Shown here: in pieces, positions 11,780 to 24,559 of the stretch | Layout of the letters: the number at the start of each line of letters is the position of its first letter | Position numbering within the stretch: the first letter of the stretch is position 1 | Source of the DNA: Telopea speciosissima | Taxonomy: Eukaryota > Streptophyta > Magnoliopsida > Proteales > Proteaceae | Length of the DNA: 64,000 nucleotides | NCBI RefSeq assembly: GCF_018873765.1 | Contig: NC_057924.1 | Coordinates: forward strand, 372,001-436,000 | Reading direction: 5' to 3' | The notes under the pieces: generated by a model | The model's database searches: none | What the model saw: the letters and a program-made list of their open reading frames with translations, nothing else | Told to the model about the DNA's origin: nothing | Translations under genes and position numbers: made by a program

Positions 11780-12388
11780 GAAGGGTGTCAAAACCAAACC
11801 AAAACCGTTTACCGATATTGAATTGAACCATTTAAATCAAAATTGGTAGATCGTTTAGTTAAATGGTCTGGTTATGGTTTTAGAAATGACACCGTTTATT
11901 TAATCGGTTTGGTTCGATTTAGCTCGATTAATCCAACGGTTTCAAACCGCATAATCCAATTAAAATCGATTATAACCAAACCGTCTAACTATTTAAAAAC
12001 CTAACAATTTTTTTTTTTATAAACAAAAAGTCAAAACTGAGCAACTAGCAACTACTAAGTAATCACATTTCTTCATTAATGATTTCCTTTTAAAAATTAA
12101 AAAAAAACAAACTAATAACTTAGTAAGTAATAAGTAATAACTAGTATTAATAAATAGAGTAGTAAATGTGTATAGAACCGTATAACCAAAACCGTGTAAA
12201 ATCGTATAGATTCATTTAATTGAAACCATTTAAAAATCGTTTAACCGAAACCGTTTACTAAAAGTTTCAGGTTTTGATTATGAGACCTTTTAACTACCGT
12301 TTAGTCTGGTTACGGTTTATACCCTCAAGCAGTCAAAATCGAACTGCACCGAACCGTTTAACCAAAATTGAACCGTTTAACACCCTTA
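11780..12388. mobile_element. Non-autonomous hAT-type element, 609 bp, 8-bp TSD
   Basis: The ends are GAAGGGTGTCAAA and (reverse complement of the right end) TAAGGGTGTTAAA. Perfect 8-bp direct repeats CAAAAGGT flank it at 11772-11779 and 12389-12396. The inside is packed with variants of ACCGTTTA on both strands, like the subterminal binding motifs of hAT elements. No transposase frame is present. The 8-bp duplication and terminal GGGTGTCAA support hAT. Confidence 0.8.
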
Positions 12389-12717
12389 CAAAAGGTTAGG
12401 GCATCAAGCAAATACTTCCTTGATAGACCGTGAATGGTTTTTTTACAAAATATTTAGTACCACATATGTGTTTTCCTAGCTTAAAAACATGTCCGTTTAC
12501 CATCCCCCCTTTCTATAAACACCCTTTTCATAAAAATAAAAAATAATTTCTATAGACACCCTGAGCTGCTCATGGATTTGGCACATGTCAAAATTTAGAG
12601 TCAAATTCGTTTATATCCCTAACTTGTATTCAATTGTTGTCATGTACTTTGAACAACCCATGGCTTTGGCTCTTATTTTTGAAACCTAGGATTTTAGTAG
12701 AGACCTTAGTTAGTAAA

Positions 12718-13648
12718 TGTTGGGTAATTGTATTATAATTCCTTACAAACAATTGAAATAACAGAAATTGTAATACAATAGCTTAAGCAGTAGAAACTAG
12801 ATTGTTGTTATTTTGACCTTTGCATGAAATGAGAAGACCAAAACTTGAATTTGATATTGAATCACACTCGCAACAACTTAAGCAAATTTGAGGTTGAGTC
12901 ACACTTGTGGTGTTACCTTTAAGGTAATTGATGTCTCCCACTGCCAAAGAATATTCTGCACCGCTACCCCAAGATAAAGCAACCTCCAACTAGAAGATAA
13001 AGCAGTTCTTCTAGTCATTTGAAGGAGCCAAGAACTTTAGCACAACAACCCTCTAACTTTACACAGACTTAGAAGAAAAAAGGAAAAGAAAAATAAACCT
13101 TATGTGATTGCAAAGTATGGGCATGGATGTATATCAAGCTGTGTGTTTTGCAATGCATTTGGTTTGGTTTATATAGACCCAAAGTCAACCCTTGTACATC
13201 CTTGGAATCTCCAAGAATAATCATCTACTAATGACCAATTTAATTAGAGAATGAGACTTATGGACATGAATTGGAAATTAATTTCTAATTCATAGCCATT
13301 CCCCACTAAGGACTATGAAAGGCCTTGAAACCCATTCATTCCCCACTAAAGATTATGAAATGCCTTAAAACCCATAAAGGAAATAACATAACCCATGATC
13401 TTGAATTTAAAATTAATTTTATAAATGGAATTAATCTCAATCAATATTTTTGACCCACTTTTCCACTCATAATAGTGACCATAAATAGACTTTAGGATAC
13501 CCATAAGATGTTATAAACCTTTTGGAATTCAATCATAACTTTGATCAAATACTACTTTGATCCCATGGATCCCACACCATAACAAAGCAATCAAAACCTT
13601 TTTGAAATTTAAAAAATAAAATATATTTTAAATATTTTAAATCTAACA
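12718..13648. mobile_element. Probable solo LTR, 931 bp
   Basis: It opens TGTTGGGTAATTG and closes AAATCTAACA, so it has TG...CA ends with short inverted termini. The flanking five bases are GTAAA and ATAAA (4 of 5 match). Its opening resembles the better-supported solo LTR at 38475. It has no internal region and no coding capacity. Confidence 0.5.
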
Positions 13649-14230
13649 ATAAATACATGTATTATATCATAACTTTGAATAAACGAAAGCAATTTTTTTT
13701 TAGATTATTTTTTGAAAAACTCATGTTTTTTTTTTTTTTAATGAAGATCTGTATTTCATACTTATGATTCGCGTATTGCGTACATTGAGGTGAAAAAAAC
13801 TCTGTCCGCTTTCTTCATCCCCATCCTTCTCCAATCTTCCTTCCTAATTAGTAATGCTACGAGCTTTGATCTGCTGGCTCAACTCCCATGAACGGAATCG
13901 AAGCAGTGAGTTCTAGCAGGCGTTGGCAACACCCTCTTGCAATTTGATTTGTTGGTCTCACTGCCATTCTCAACCATGAACAGCAACGACCTCATACACA
14001 AATTCGAATCATCAAGGCATGTAATTGCTTGAAATCAAGCAGATTTATTGGCAAAATTCACCATGTCACCCTTGTCAGTTGCAAGCGATTAAGAAATTTA
14101 GGGTCTGAATCAGTAACTTCTACCAAAAGAAAGTTAAAAATGTAGGGTTAGCATCTACTTTTATCAGTCCAGCGAATTCGAGAATGAAGATACAAATCAA
14201 GAAATTGAGCTAGGAGCATGATCAAAATTC
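13649..14230. other. Intergenic, nothing recognised
   Basis: AT-rich sequence, then a mixed-composition stretch. No gene, RNA or element end is supported. Confidence 0.4.
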
Positions 14231-14248
14231 GAAACCTTGAAGAAGAAG

Positions 14249-14667
14249 AATTCTCCCTTTTCAAAGAGAATGGGTGTGGATCGACATGACCTTCGGGGGC
14301 AACTCTCTTTGTGACAGAATAGAAAGGCTTGCTTTTGGAGCTACTATCTCTCATATTTGGAACGTAACATTAGGAGATGGACTTCCAACTCTAGATCCTA
14401 CAGGCAGATTTGGGACTCCATCTCCTTTGAAGTCAGCACTAAATCCCAACCCCCATCTTCTTCCCCTAGGAACAGGCATATTATTGCCTCCTAGAGCCTC
14501 CCATCTTCTTTGTTATTCCCCCTATTAGTTGGGCCTTTGTGCCCTTTTGTTTTGCTAGTTGTTTTTTTTTTCTCCTCTCCCCACCTATATTTTGGGGTTT
14601 CCTTGTATTTGTGTCTCTTTGGCAATGAATTTTTATTCATCAAAAAATTAAAAAAAAATTAAAAATT
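14249..14667 (+). mobile_element. 5'-truncated L1 LINE fragment
   Basis: A short frame (14274 onward) reads RIERLAFGATISHIWN, close to the C-terminal end of plant L1 ORF2 proteins. It is followed by TTTTTATTCATCAAAAAA and an A-rich tail, a usual plant L1 3' end. Probable target duplications at 14231-14248 and 14668-14685 match at 15 of 18 bases, both beginning GAAACCTT. Confidence 0.7.
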
Positions 14668-14865
14668 GAAACCTTCTAGTAGAAGGAGGTTGGAAGATTG
14701 GGTACAATCGCTAGACTAACCATTCGCCATAGAGAAGAAGAGATGTAGTGGGAGAGAGAGAGACCTTGATGAAATCAGGAACCGTTGGACAAAGAGAAAG
14801 ACTGTAGAAATATTTTTTTAAGAAGGTCCCTCTCCTTTCTTTAATACTTTACTAATAAAAAATAT

Positions 14866-16243
14866 GAAAAAATGACTCTACTTAGTCTTGTAGGTAGTGT
14901 ATATTCCACACAGTCAACCTATAAAGTGTCGGATTAGAATCATGCAATAATGACCCTTGATTTAATGTAGATAATAAAAAATACTTTATTTAGTTAAATT
15001 AAAATTTTATTCTTATTTTAATACTGATTGTGCAGGTTAACGGTTTGATTAATAAAGATTTACCAAAAATAATTGTTAACAATTATGGCGTAGATAATAA
15101 AAAATATTTTATTTAATTAAATTAAAATTTTATTTTTATTTTAATACTGATTGTGCAGGTTAACGGTTTGATTAATAAAGATTTACCAAAAATAATTGTT
15201 AACAATTATGGCAGATTCCATCCCTCCCGTATATTGTCTCCCCTGTCTCCTCCTTCAGCCTTGACAGTAAGTCCCTCTTTACTCTCCCATGAATCATCCA
15301 TCCATCTATCTACTTCCTTCTTCTTGTGTTTTTTTCTTCCATGATTGATTGATTGATTTCGAGATTCCAGACAACTCTAATGTCTACTCTTCCATGACAT
15401 TATAACTGATTTTAGTGTAATTGATGGATAACAAATCATAGAACACAAGTTAGGGAGAATTCAATCCAACCCGATTAGATGACGTTAGACGTCTGAGGTA
15501 AGTGAACTTTCTCTTCTTAGTTCAAGAAAGGAAATCATTTCTCTGCCTGTCATTCCTTCTTTTCTTCTCCCTCTAGCATGGCTTGCCTAGGGATTAATGA
15601 ATAAATCTAATCTGAATTACAATCCATTTGGTTGGGGGGAGAGGATTCCAATCTAGTGGTCTAAATGGACTGCCTAAGAAGAATCTTCTTTTTATGTATA
15701 TGGGAATTGGGTTCCTTCCCTGATGAAAACAATGGATCCCACACACCAAAATTCCACCATGATCATGCATGGTAAGCTGGGAGTAGAAGGTAAATGGTTA
15801 TGATCCGTATCAGACCCAACTATCTTTTGCATATAGTCCAATTGTTAGTGGAATAAAAAATTCTATTCATATAAAAGGTGTAATGTAAAGTAATTTGATG
15901 GTTTCCTTGATTGATGATCTTGAACAAGTCTTAATAAGGCACAGACAGTTAGAGAGGTTAGGTGGAATCCAAAGGAGGAGCCAGAAGAGACAATATAAGG
16001 GAAAGATGGGAAATCTACCTTAATTGTTAACAATTATTTTTGGTAAATCTTTATTAATCAAATTGTTAACCTAAATTAGTATTAAAGTAAGAATACAATT
16101 TAATTTAATTTAATTAAATTAAGTATTTTTTTACTACCTACATTAAATCAAGGGTCATTATTGCATGATGCTAACCGGATATTTTAGAGGTTGGCTATGT
16201 GGAATATACACTACCTATAGGATCAAGTAGAGTTTTTTCTCTT
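14866..16243. mobile_element. Non-autonomous MULE-type element with long inverted arms
   Basis: The left arm (14866 to about 15212) and right arm (about 16018-16243) are inverted copies of each other over more than 200 bp; both contain GTAGTGTATATTCCACA. The direct repeat TAAAAAATAT flanks the element (14856-14865 and 16244-16253). A 9-10-bp duplication with long TIRs is typical of Mutator-like elements. The middle (about 15213-16017) is unrelated to the arms and could be captured DNA, but I could not name it. No transposase is seen. Confidence 0.8.
14967..15212. repeat. Tandem duplication of 123 bp inside the left arm
   Basis: Two head-to-tail copies (14967-15089, 15090-15212), each running from GTAGATAATAAAAAATA to AACAATTATGGC. 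The right arm has only one copy, so the duplication arose in one arm after the element formed. Confidence 0.9.
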
Positions 16244-16906
16244 TAAAAAATATCTTCTAATAGTAATAGACTAGGCCATTATAAATGTCCACAAATAGAG
16301 CACAAAAATATTTTCTTTTCAAATCATTGGATTGATTTAGATTCCTTTGAGGCCCTCTTCTTTGTGTAGCTATGTAGAAATGTTCGCTCTATACAACGTT
16401 GCTTTATCTCGAATATTGATTTCAACTAATCATAAAGAGGTAATTTTAAACTCCTTTGACTTAAAATCTCAATTAAATGATGGTAAATGTATATTTGTAT
16501 TTTTGTTTACAGAGCGGTTGTATTATACATGTACCGTATCATTATCGTGCATATTTATTATGTTGGATTTTTGAAAAGTATTATTGATGTGTGGTTCATT
16601 TAATTGTTGTACATATCCATACCTGTTTTACTGCCATTCCCGAAACAAAATCTGTTTTGTTTTTAAATAAACTCAAGTGGACCTTATACATATGATAAGC
16701 CCATAGGTTTTTTCTCTGAAATTGAACCACCAAATGAATTTTTTTATTCTTGAAATATTTCATATTGATGCAATCAAAACAACTTAAATTTCTTGACCAA
16801 AAATCTATTTGTTGACTATTTTAGATAAATCAATCCGAAATTGAAATTGAAATCATACCAAATCAACTCTTAGTCCCGCGTGTAGTACATCGATGAGAGT
16901 TAGGCT

Positions 16907-17243
16907 TAAGGGTGTCAAAATTAAATCAAAACCATTTACTGAATCTGAATTGAATCATTTAAACTAAAATGTGAAACCGTTTAATAAATGGTTTGGTTAT
17001 GATTTCAAAAGTAAGATTGTTTAATTAAGCGTTTAAATTAAATTGGACCGTTTAACCTAAATAGACCGTTTAACACTCTTAGATGTACATAAATCATAAA
17101 TGTATCAAAGACTCAAAATCAAACAGAAATTGGACCGCTTAAACCTAAGCCGTAAAACCATTTAATAAATGGTTTGATTATAATTTCAAAATTGAGACAG
17201 TTATATTAAACGGTTAATCGAAACCAAACCGTTTAACACCCTT
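16907..17243. mobile_element. Second copy of the GGGTGTCAA family, diverged
   Basis: It begins TAAGGGTGTCAAAA and ends TTTAACACCCTTA with ACCGTTTA-type motifs inside, like 11780-12388. The flanking eight bases (GTTAGGCT and CTTGGATT) do not match well, so this is an older or rearranged copy. Confidence 0.55.
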
Positions 17244-17850
17244 ACTTGGATTGGGCCAATCCGAAGCCCGATCAACTCAGCCGCTGAAATTAGTTTTATT
17301 TTTCCAGTCCATAGTCAGGACTCAGGACTCAGGACTCCGGATTGTGTAAACTGACTGAGGGTGCGGCTGCATCCGGACTGGCTGAACTAAGAATTTTTCC
17401 ACGTGTTAAGTAGAAAGAAGAAAACGGAAAACTTCCTTTCCAGAAAGAAAAAACAAAGGGGCCAAAAGTCGAAAATTAATTTCTGCTTTGGGAGGCAAGT
17501 CAATGCCCACTACTAATTTTTTTTTTTGTGATGAAGTGAAAATGTGCACTTAAAAAAGTTGTAAAGAAGAAAAACGCCGTATTTCCATCTAACGAACAAA
17601 TTATTTTGACGAAGTTTCCTTAAATACAGAGTCCGGATTCTCTTCTCTTCTCTTCTCTTCTGTCGGTTAGGACTTCTTAAATAGTGTTTGTTGTGTTGAT
17701 TCTTTCTAGCTTGCTTGCAGAGTATTTCTTTTGAAATTTGAAAGGTTATGCACGCAGCCTTGATTGATAAATCTCTGATTATATGCTTTTTCTTTCTTTT
17801 TTGTTGAACATAAAGTTTCATATTGAGGAACAGGTCCGTGGTTAGATTCG
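17244..17850 (+). promoter_or_regulatory. Upstream and 5' leader region of the PP2C gene
   Basis: It contains a G-box/ABRE-like CCACGTGT at 17399-17406, about 450 bp before the ATG, and a (TTCTC)n pyrimidine run near 17637-17660 of the kind often found in plant leaders. No clear TATA box was chosen. A direct ABA link is only a motif-based guess. Confidence 0.35.
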
Positions 17851-20800
17851 ATGGGCTCGTGCTATTCTTCCCGAAGGAAGAGAGATGTAGAAGAAGCCCT
17901 AGACTCTTTGGGCTGCTCCTCTGCATCCCCTACCCTTTCTAGGAGGTGGAATTCATGGATATTGAAGAACAATCCGAATAAGAAGAGAAAAAACAGTAGC
18001 GGTGATCCATATACATCAGGTTCTGTTGATTTCTCCTTCCTTGGAAAGATAGATGCATCTGAACAAGAGCTCCATAGAATTGCCGGGAGAATGTTTGTAA
18101 ACGGTGCCAGTGACGTCGCTTGCTTATTTACCCAGCAGGGTAGAAAAGGTACCAATCAAGACGCAATGCTTGTTTGGGAGGTAAGTTTTCTTTTGTTCCG
18201 CCACGTTTAGGTGTCTTTATTTCTGAACTTCGGAATCTAGTCTCCCCTCTCTCCCCGGGGACGGGGAAATCCCAGACCATATCCCGCCGGGGTTAAGGGC
18301 CAAAGGGGTGATTAGGTGAGGGAGATTTGCCGCCTTCATGTGCGTTGTGCTAGATAAAAAAGGGTTCATGAACTTATGATGGGAGTAATGGCGGCCTTAC
18401 TTTGGTTTTTCTCTTTACTGTTAACTTTTCATTCCTTCTCGTGTCTCAACATAAAGTTAATCTTTCCAGGGTGGAACAAATTTGAAGATGTTTCATTTCT
18501 ATCTCTTCAACATTCGGGTTCCCATTCAGGGATTCAATCATTTCACATTTCTGTCAAAATCATGGAAAATGGAATGTCAGATGAGGAAAAAGGTGTTTGA
18601 TATTTGCCATCTCTTCTCAGCGAGTTCTGTTGTGTGTCACTAGCTACACTTTTAAGTTGCTAAGGTTGCCAAACAATGATATTCTTGGACTTTTGGAGAT
18701 TAATCCATGATAACTTAAGAAAGAACACTGAGGGGATGCAAACCAAAACAAGGTCGAAAATGTACTTTTAGTTTACTTGATCTTACTTATTTACCAAAGT
18801 TTTATTCAGATCTTAAAAATTGTTAGGGATTTCCTAGCCAAGAAGAGTCACCTACGTAAGTGATACAGAAGCATCAGATTCCCTTCAATGGTTAATAGTT
18901 CAAAGAAACATCAGATACGGGCTTTGTAAGCATTAACATCGTGGAAGACCTTAAACTTTGTGTCTTAATCAGATTTTGATTGCCCTGAAGTTCTGGTTAT
19001 ATTTCGATGGTGTTTCCTGGGTGTTAATCAGGAAAGTGATGCTTTGTTTGTGTGTATGGGTGCGCAGAGTTCTGCTGTTAATGTTCTAAAACGTGTAAAC
19101 AAATTTGAAGTTTTTATCAGGCTTTGTTTAGTGAGGTACTTAAATATGTTCCAGGAACCATTTAGATTGAGATATGGTATCCGAGGGCTGGAGTAACCTT
19201 GTTTCATTTTGAAGTGTGTGGGAAGCCTCCTGCCATTCATTGTCTCTTCGAAACTGGAAGTGACGGCTGTTCTTTGAACAGTAGGAAAGATTTTACTTTT
19301 TATTTTGTTTCCTAATCATGGCTTTGAAGGAAGATGATCTTTTCTCCTCAGTGGAATTCTGAAGCCCAACCAGAAAAAAAGTAACTGCTTGTTAGAAGGA
19401 CTGGATTGGGTTCAGATTTTGCGAGCAGGCAACAGATATGTATGATGAAGCTGTGACTTGCATGGAGCAACTAGGGGAGAAACTAGATTTTAAGAAAACC
19501 TATTACCTATCCATGTGAGTCATGGGGTCCAAAGTTAAAACAGACCCTGGGCTGTTTGTTTGATGTTAGACACACTACTCAGTTGAATCTGTGGTCTTGC
19601 ATAGAAGATTAAAATGGAAAATTTCAAAGAAAAATAAAGTGGAATATAGAGATTGAGGGTAGAAAGTCAAGAAGTAAAAAACCTTGTGTATAAACCAGCT
19701 GGTATATAGCATCAATGGCTGTGAACAATCAGCAGAAGTTTTACCGAGAAATCCGTCAGGAAATCCAACTTTAGCTTCAAAGTGGACTTGAAGGTGGGGG
19801 AACAAGTGAAAGAAAGACTCAAAGCCTAACGAACTTACAGTAAAACTCAATTTAATCTGACTCTTTAAAATTTAAATCATAATTATATCCCATCCCACAT
19901 GACTGGATTGCTTTATTAACTAAAGAAAATTACAAGAAAACCCCTAGATTTAACATTGTAACTTATTAAATATTTTGGGACTGAACACAAATTTTCTGTA
20001 TGGTTCCATGTTGTCCATTACATGCAAATACATGCACATGTTGTCTTTTTGTAATGATGATTTGGTTTGGACCCATCACACCAGAATTTCAGTTCAAGAA
20101 GTGATACAATCTTATGTGGAGTATTTGATGGTCATGGTCCATATGGCCATATGGTCGCGAAAAAAGTTCGGGATTCTCTTCCCCTTAAGCTGAGCTCCCT
20201 GTGGAAAGTTAACTCCTGTAGCAATCAAAGCAGAAGTGTTCCTGAAAGCATGAATTCTGAGGAAACAGCATCTACTTGTATGGATGAGGAATGGTGTGAA
20301 TCCTTAGATGTTAATGATGACGATGAGTTACCTGAGATGTATCTGCCTTTGAAACAGTCTCTGTTAAAGGCTTTCAAGTTAATGGATAAGGAATTAAAGA
20401 TGCACCCGACAATTGATTGTTTCTGCAGTGGAACTACTGCTGTAACTTTGGTAAAACAGGCAAGAATTACCACAATGTTCTCAAACTGCATTTTTATCAT
20501 CTTACCTCTTCTCACCAATTTTTGGGCGATGACAGAACATACAACTGTGAATCTCTAGGGTCAGGATCTTGTACTTGGAAATCTAGGAGACTCAAGAGCA
20601 GTACTTGGGACAAGAGATGACGAGAACAATTTGGCTGCTGTGCAATTGACTGTGGACTTGAAACCCAACCTTCCAGGTACATACTTTCTCTATAAATTCA
20701 CTTCTTTTTGAAAAGGATAAGATCACAAGTTCGAAGACTTCTTTGTTTCAATTGCAACAGAGGCTTCCTTAGAATAGTCTGTCAAGTATCACCTATGCTA

Positions 20801-23094
20801 TTTTTTCTATTTATGAATCTTAAAGCTTTTGGTTCTTATATTTAGGGGAAGCTGCAAGGATTCAACAATGCAAAGGAAGAGTGTTTGCCTTGCAGGATGA
20901 GCCGGAGGTTGCACGAGTATGGTTACCGAATAATGACTCACCAGGCTTAGCAATGGCTAGAGCTTTTGGGGACTTTTGCTTAAAGGATTTTGGTTTGATT
21001 TCTGTTCCAGATGTTTCTTATCGTCGTCTTACAGAGAGAGATGAATTCATCGTTCTTGCAACTGATGGGGTATATTCCTTGTCTTTTATTGCAGTTAATG
21101 TACTTTTATATACATAGTTATGTGCATCCCTAACCTTCAGATATGAATTCATTGTTCTGTTTCATTGTATTGGGATTGCCTCCAATTTGAGGGCCCAATA
21201 ACGAGCCATGTTTCACAAATTTGAATGATCATGCTCATAGTTATCAAGGCGATGCCTTGGTCGCCTAGGCGGGTGCCTTGCCACCTTGTTGGTGTCGCCT
21301 TTATTTTAGACCCTCTCCAACACCATGGTCACCTTGCCGCCTTGATAACTATGATCGTGACCTATCATCAATGATTCAGTCTTAACCTTAAAGATTATAC
21401 ACACCAATAATCAATATGATCGGACGATTTTAAACCTTATTTTTTGGAATTCTTGGAAACTCAAAATACCTTGGCCAATCAAAGAAATACACAAAAATAC
21501 AAGGGCCATAATCATCTTTTCATGCTGAGTTTTGTTCTACTTATTCTCTTAGATGGATGCCATACTGCAGCGGGTCCTGATCCTCCTCTCACAGTACACC
21601 TGGCAAGTGCCCCAAACCTGACATATCACCTATTCTATTTCTGGTGGTAAGCTAGGATATAACCTGCAACCTCATGGTGGGTGGGGGGGGGGGGAAGTCA
21701 ATGGGTACCAAAGTACCCCGGGCCTTGGCTCTGGCCCCAATTAACAAGGTGTGGGTGTAAATATTGGTACCTGATCAATAATGGGATGGGTACAGGGTCA
21801 TGTTTGTAATGCCCATTTAACTATTTAAGTTTGTTTCCAATTTGGACAGACGGATATTAGAATCTTGTGATACCCTTTTCAGTATTGTTGGTATACTCTG
21901 TTGTTGCCCTTACCTAATAGCTCGAGCTTTTGGGATAAGAGGTTGTAACATAGTATCAGAAGCTCGAAACCTTTGGGTAAAAGGGGTATACCTCTTAGTT
22001 TGATTCATGCACAAATCTTGCACATATGCGGCAAATCGTTGTTGTAGATGCATCTCATTCTTGCCAAAAATAAAGAGTTGGCTTCTTTGCTAAAGTAGAT
22101 TTGAATCCTTTTGAACATGACATAAGCTGCTGAAACTTGTGTTCTGGGTCAGTACTGTTGAGCTGATTGTTATCAAAACATACTTGGGTACCTGACTATT
22201 TACAGGGTCGGAAGTCTGAATTCAAAAGGTAGCATCATCCCTGGACAAGGACCAACCAAGTCCCAGAACTATATAATCTAATATTTTTGGGTATACTCAT
22301 GGTTTGATCATAGTGTATTTTGTTATCTAATGTACATTTTTTCGTGCTGCTCCACATTATACAACTCACCCATCAAGCATGGTGTGAGACTGAGTAATTA
22401 GACTATATTTATCTTGTTGATTGGCATTTTTTTTTTTTTTTTGAGTAGTTGAATCATTAAACTCATCACCTCATGTGCTCTGCAGTTATTTTTCTTCATC
22501 TGAATTTTTAAGTTATAAGAGTTTTTATATTTTATGTAGGTCTGGGACGTTCTCTCGAACAAGGAAGTTGTGGATATAGTGGGTGCAGCCCCAAGTCGAG
22601 CTACAGCAGCCAGAGCACTTGTAGACTGTGCTGTTCGAGCATGGAAGCTCAAGTTCCCTACATCTAGAAGTGATGATTGTGCTGTTGTCTGTCTCTTTTT
22701 AGAGCCACCATCTTCTGTCAGTCATGCTCAAGAGGAGTCTGCTTTGGCAAATGCACTTGAGAAGGTAGTGAAGCCAACACCTAAAGTTGCGACAGACAGA
22801 GAAACTGGAGATGGTATTATTCAGAATTCTAGCCTTGGTAGCAATAGGGCCCATGGTCATATTCTTGAGAGCTTTGCACTACAAGGCTTTGATGAAATTG
22901 TGCCTGTTTCGGAGTCAACAACTGAAAAACTTCCGGAGAGGTGTTCCTCTGCTAAGAGTCTGGCAGAGTACATTTCAACTCCCGAGGATGAGGAGTGGTC
23001 AGCCCTTGAAGGTATTACAAGGGTGAATAGTTTGCTAAACCTTCCCAGATTCCTTTCTGGGGATAGGACAGCCAATTGGAGAAAGTGGTTGTGA
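17851..23094 (+). CDS. Protein phosphatase 2C, clade E type, five coding exons
   Basis: Exons 17851-18180, 20085-20459, 20559-20676, 20846-21069 and 22540-23094 give 533 residues. The protein is a Mg/Mn-dependent Ser/Thr phosphatase. Metal-site motifs are present: TNQDAM (D104), FDGHGPYGHMVAK (D125), SGTTAVTLV (about 225-233), NLGDSRAVLG (D246), LATDGVWDVLSN (D348) and SDDCAVVCLF (D394/D395). The N-terminus MGSCYSS fits N-myristoylation at Gly2 and palmitoylation at Cys4, so plasma-membrane attachment is likely. All introns are GT-AG except the second, which is GC-AG (CAG|GCAAGA). An acidic insert (DVNDDDELPEMY) and a long C-terminal tail fit clade E relatives. The ATG is chosen for the conserved MGSC start. 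The exact orthologue and substrate are not known from sequence. Confidence 0.95.
20460..20558 (+). other. GC-AG intron (intron 2) of the PP2C gene
   Basis: The conserved protein needs ...TLVKQ joined to GQDLVLGNLG. The only junction that does this without changing frame uses donor CAG|GCAAGA at 20460 and acceptor TCTCTAG ending at 20558. GC donors with a strong flanking match like this are the usual minor class in plants. Confidence 0.85.
21236..21353. mobile_element. Foldback MITE in PP2C intron 4
   Basis: The ends CATAGTTATCAAGGCG and CGCCTTGATAACTATG are perfect inverted repeats around a 118-bp unit rich in GCCTTG/GGCGCC-like words. The flanking eight bases match at only 5 positions, so the target duplication is uncertain. 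It lies well away from both splice sites. Confidence 0.65.
21880..21995 (+). mobile_element. Old LTR end plus primer site in PP2C intron 4
   Basis: A stretch ending GGTTGTAACA is followed by TAGTATCAGAAGC, a worn version of the initiator-Met primer site TGGTATCAGAGC. No coding part or second LTR is seen, so only a remnant is claimed. Confidence 0.35.
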
Positions 23095-24280
23095 AACAGT
23101 CATGGTCATCAAATTTATGCTAAGCTTGCACAGGCAAAAAAGTTTCAGTGTCATCGTGACTATCGTTATTTTTCCAAAAAAATTACAAGAATATGTTGTA
23201 AATCACGAACAAACCCCATAAATTAAGTCCTCGATGTATAAATCACTGCTAAATACTGTGATTGGTGGCTTTCATTTATGGTCGTTGATAAAGGTTTACC
23301 TGGTTAGGTCAATTTCGGATGATAAATTTTGTCCAGCATGGAATTGTCTTCGGATGTCATTTGACAATTGCGGAAGTTTTCCTTCAATTGAGGTGAAGGG
23401 AATCCCACTGGCCACTAGGATGCCATAATGATATTTCCTCGTACTATATGCAAATCCAAACTACACACTCCATTGTTTCAAGGGTACTCTCTCTCACCAG
23501 ACCACCAAAACCCATGAGTGAAGAGATCGAATCCCTTTTGATCGTGGGTAACGATGGTCCCTTCATGACGAAGATCTTGTTTTCAAGAAATGTACTACTA
23601 ATTGGGTCGTTATCCTCTCCAGTATGTGGGATCCGCTGTGCCACATGACCTCTGCAACCGCTGCACGATGCAATATTGTACCGTACAGTATCTGCATAGG
23701 ATAAAAATTCACTATTAACCCCCCTCCCCTCCCCCCTCCCCCAACCACAAAAATTGGGTGGATCTCTAATGTCCTTGCTACAAAAGATCTAATCGGAGTA
23801 ATCACCAAACTAAAAGGATTGGATTAATGCTTGATCTCATGTCTAGTGTATGCTGGCAGCATATATGGATGGTCTACTTGGAAGCTATAATACATCACTC
23901 ATCTCGTCATCCTCCCTCATTTACTGGTACTCAAAGCTTTATGTTTGCTATAAGGAATTTTGCAAAGCAAAGTTTCAACCTCCTATCAAACTTATCGCCC
24001 GTTGTATATTTGTTGGAATCCTCCCTCTCCAAATATCGTGAAGATTAATGTGGATGGCTCTTGCAGTTTGGCAAGCTTTGGTGTATTCAATTAATGCCCA
24101 AGTACCTATTAACTCACCCACATCCCTTGCCTTATGCGTGGATATCCCAACAATCTCCCCTTCCACGCAGATAGCAAACACGTGGAGCCTGAGATCCCGA
24201 TCTCCCCCTCCACGCTGGAGCTGACGTGGAGCCTGAGATCAAACCCAGAGAATCCTCGATCAAACGAAAATTTCCACACC

Positions 24281-24430
24281 TCGGCTCTGATACCACTTGT
24301 TAGGAACTTGGGTCTCATCCTCAAAAGCTAGCCGTTAAGGAGATGGTGCCCAAATACCTCTTAACTCACCCACATCCCTTTTCATATTCGATGTGGGATT
24401 ATTCTTTTTGTCTTATGCGTGGATACCTCA
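24281..24430 (-). mobile_element. LTR-retrotransposon remnant with primer site
   Basis: On the - strand an LTR-like end CCTAACA is followed by AG and TGGTATCAGAGCCGAG, an initiator-Met primer site. No gag-pol is left. Confidence 0.45.
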
Positions 24431-24528
24431 CCTTGTTCAGAGAATTGTTTAGGAGATTCCACGGTAGATTTATCGTATCATTTAGGACTGTTTCATCACG
24501 TATCCTCTGCCTTCTTCTCACACTCCCT

Positions 24529-24558
<30 letters not shown>
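24529..24558. repeat. Short (CTCCGG)5 repeat
   Basis: Five perfect hexamer units. Simple sequence with no further meaning seen. Confidence 0.9.

Positions 24559-24559
<1 letters not shown>

Noticed and set aside
17513..17926. 137-codon - strand ORF upstream of and over the PP2C start
   Set aside because: It overlaps the leader and first exon of a well-supported gene on the other strand, is lysine-rich from pyrimidine runs and has no domain.
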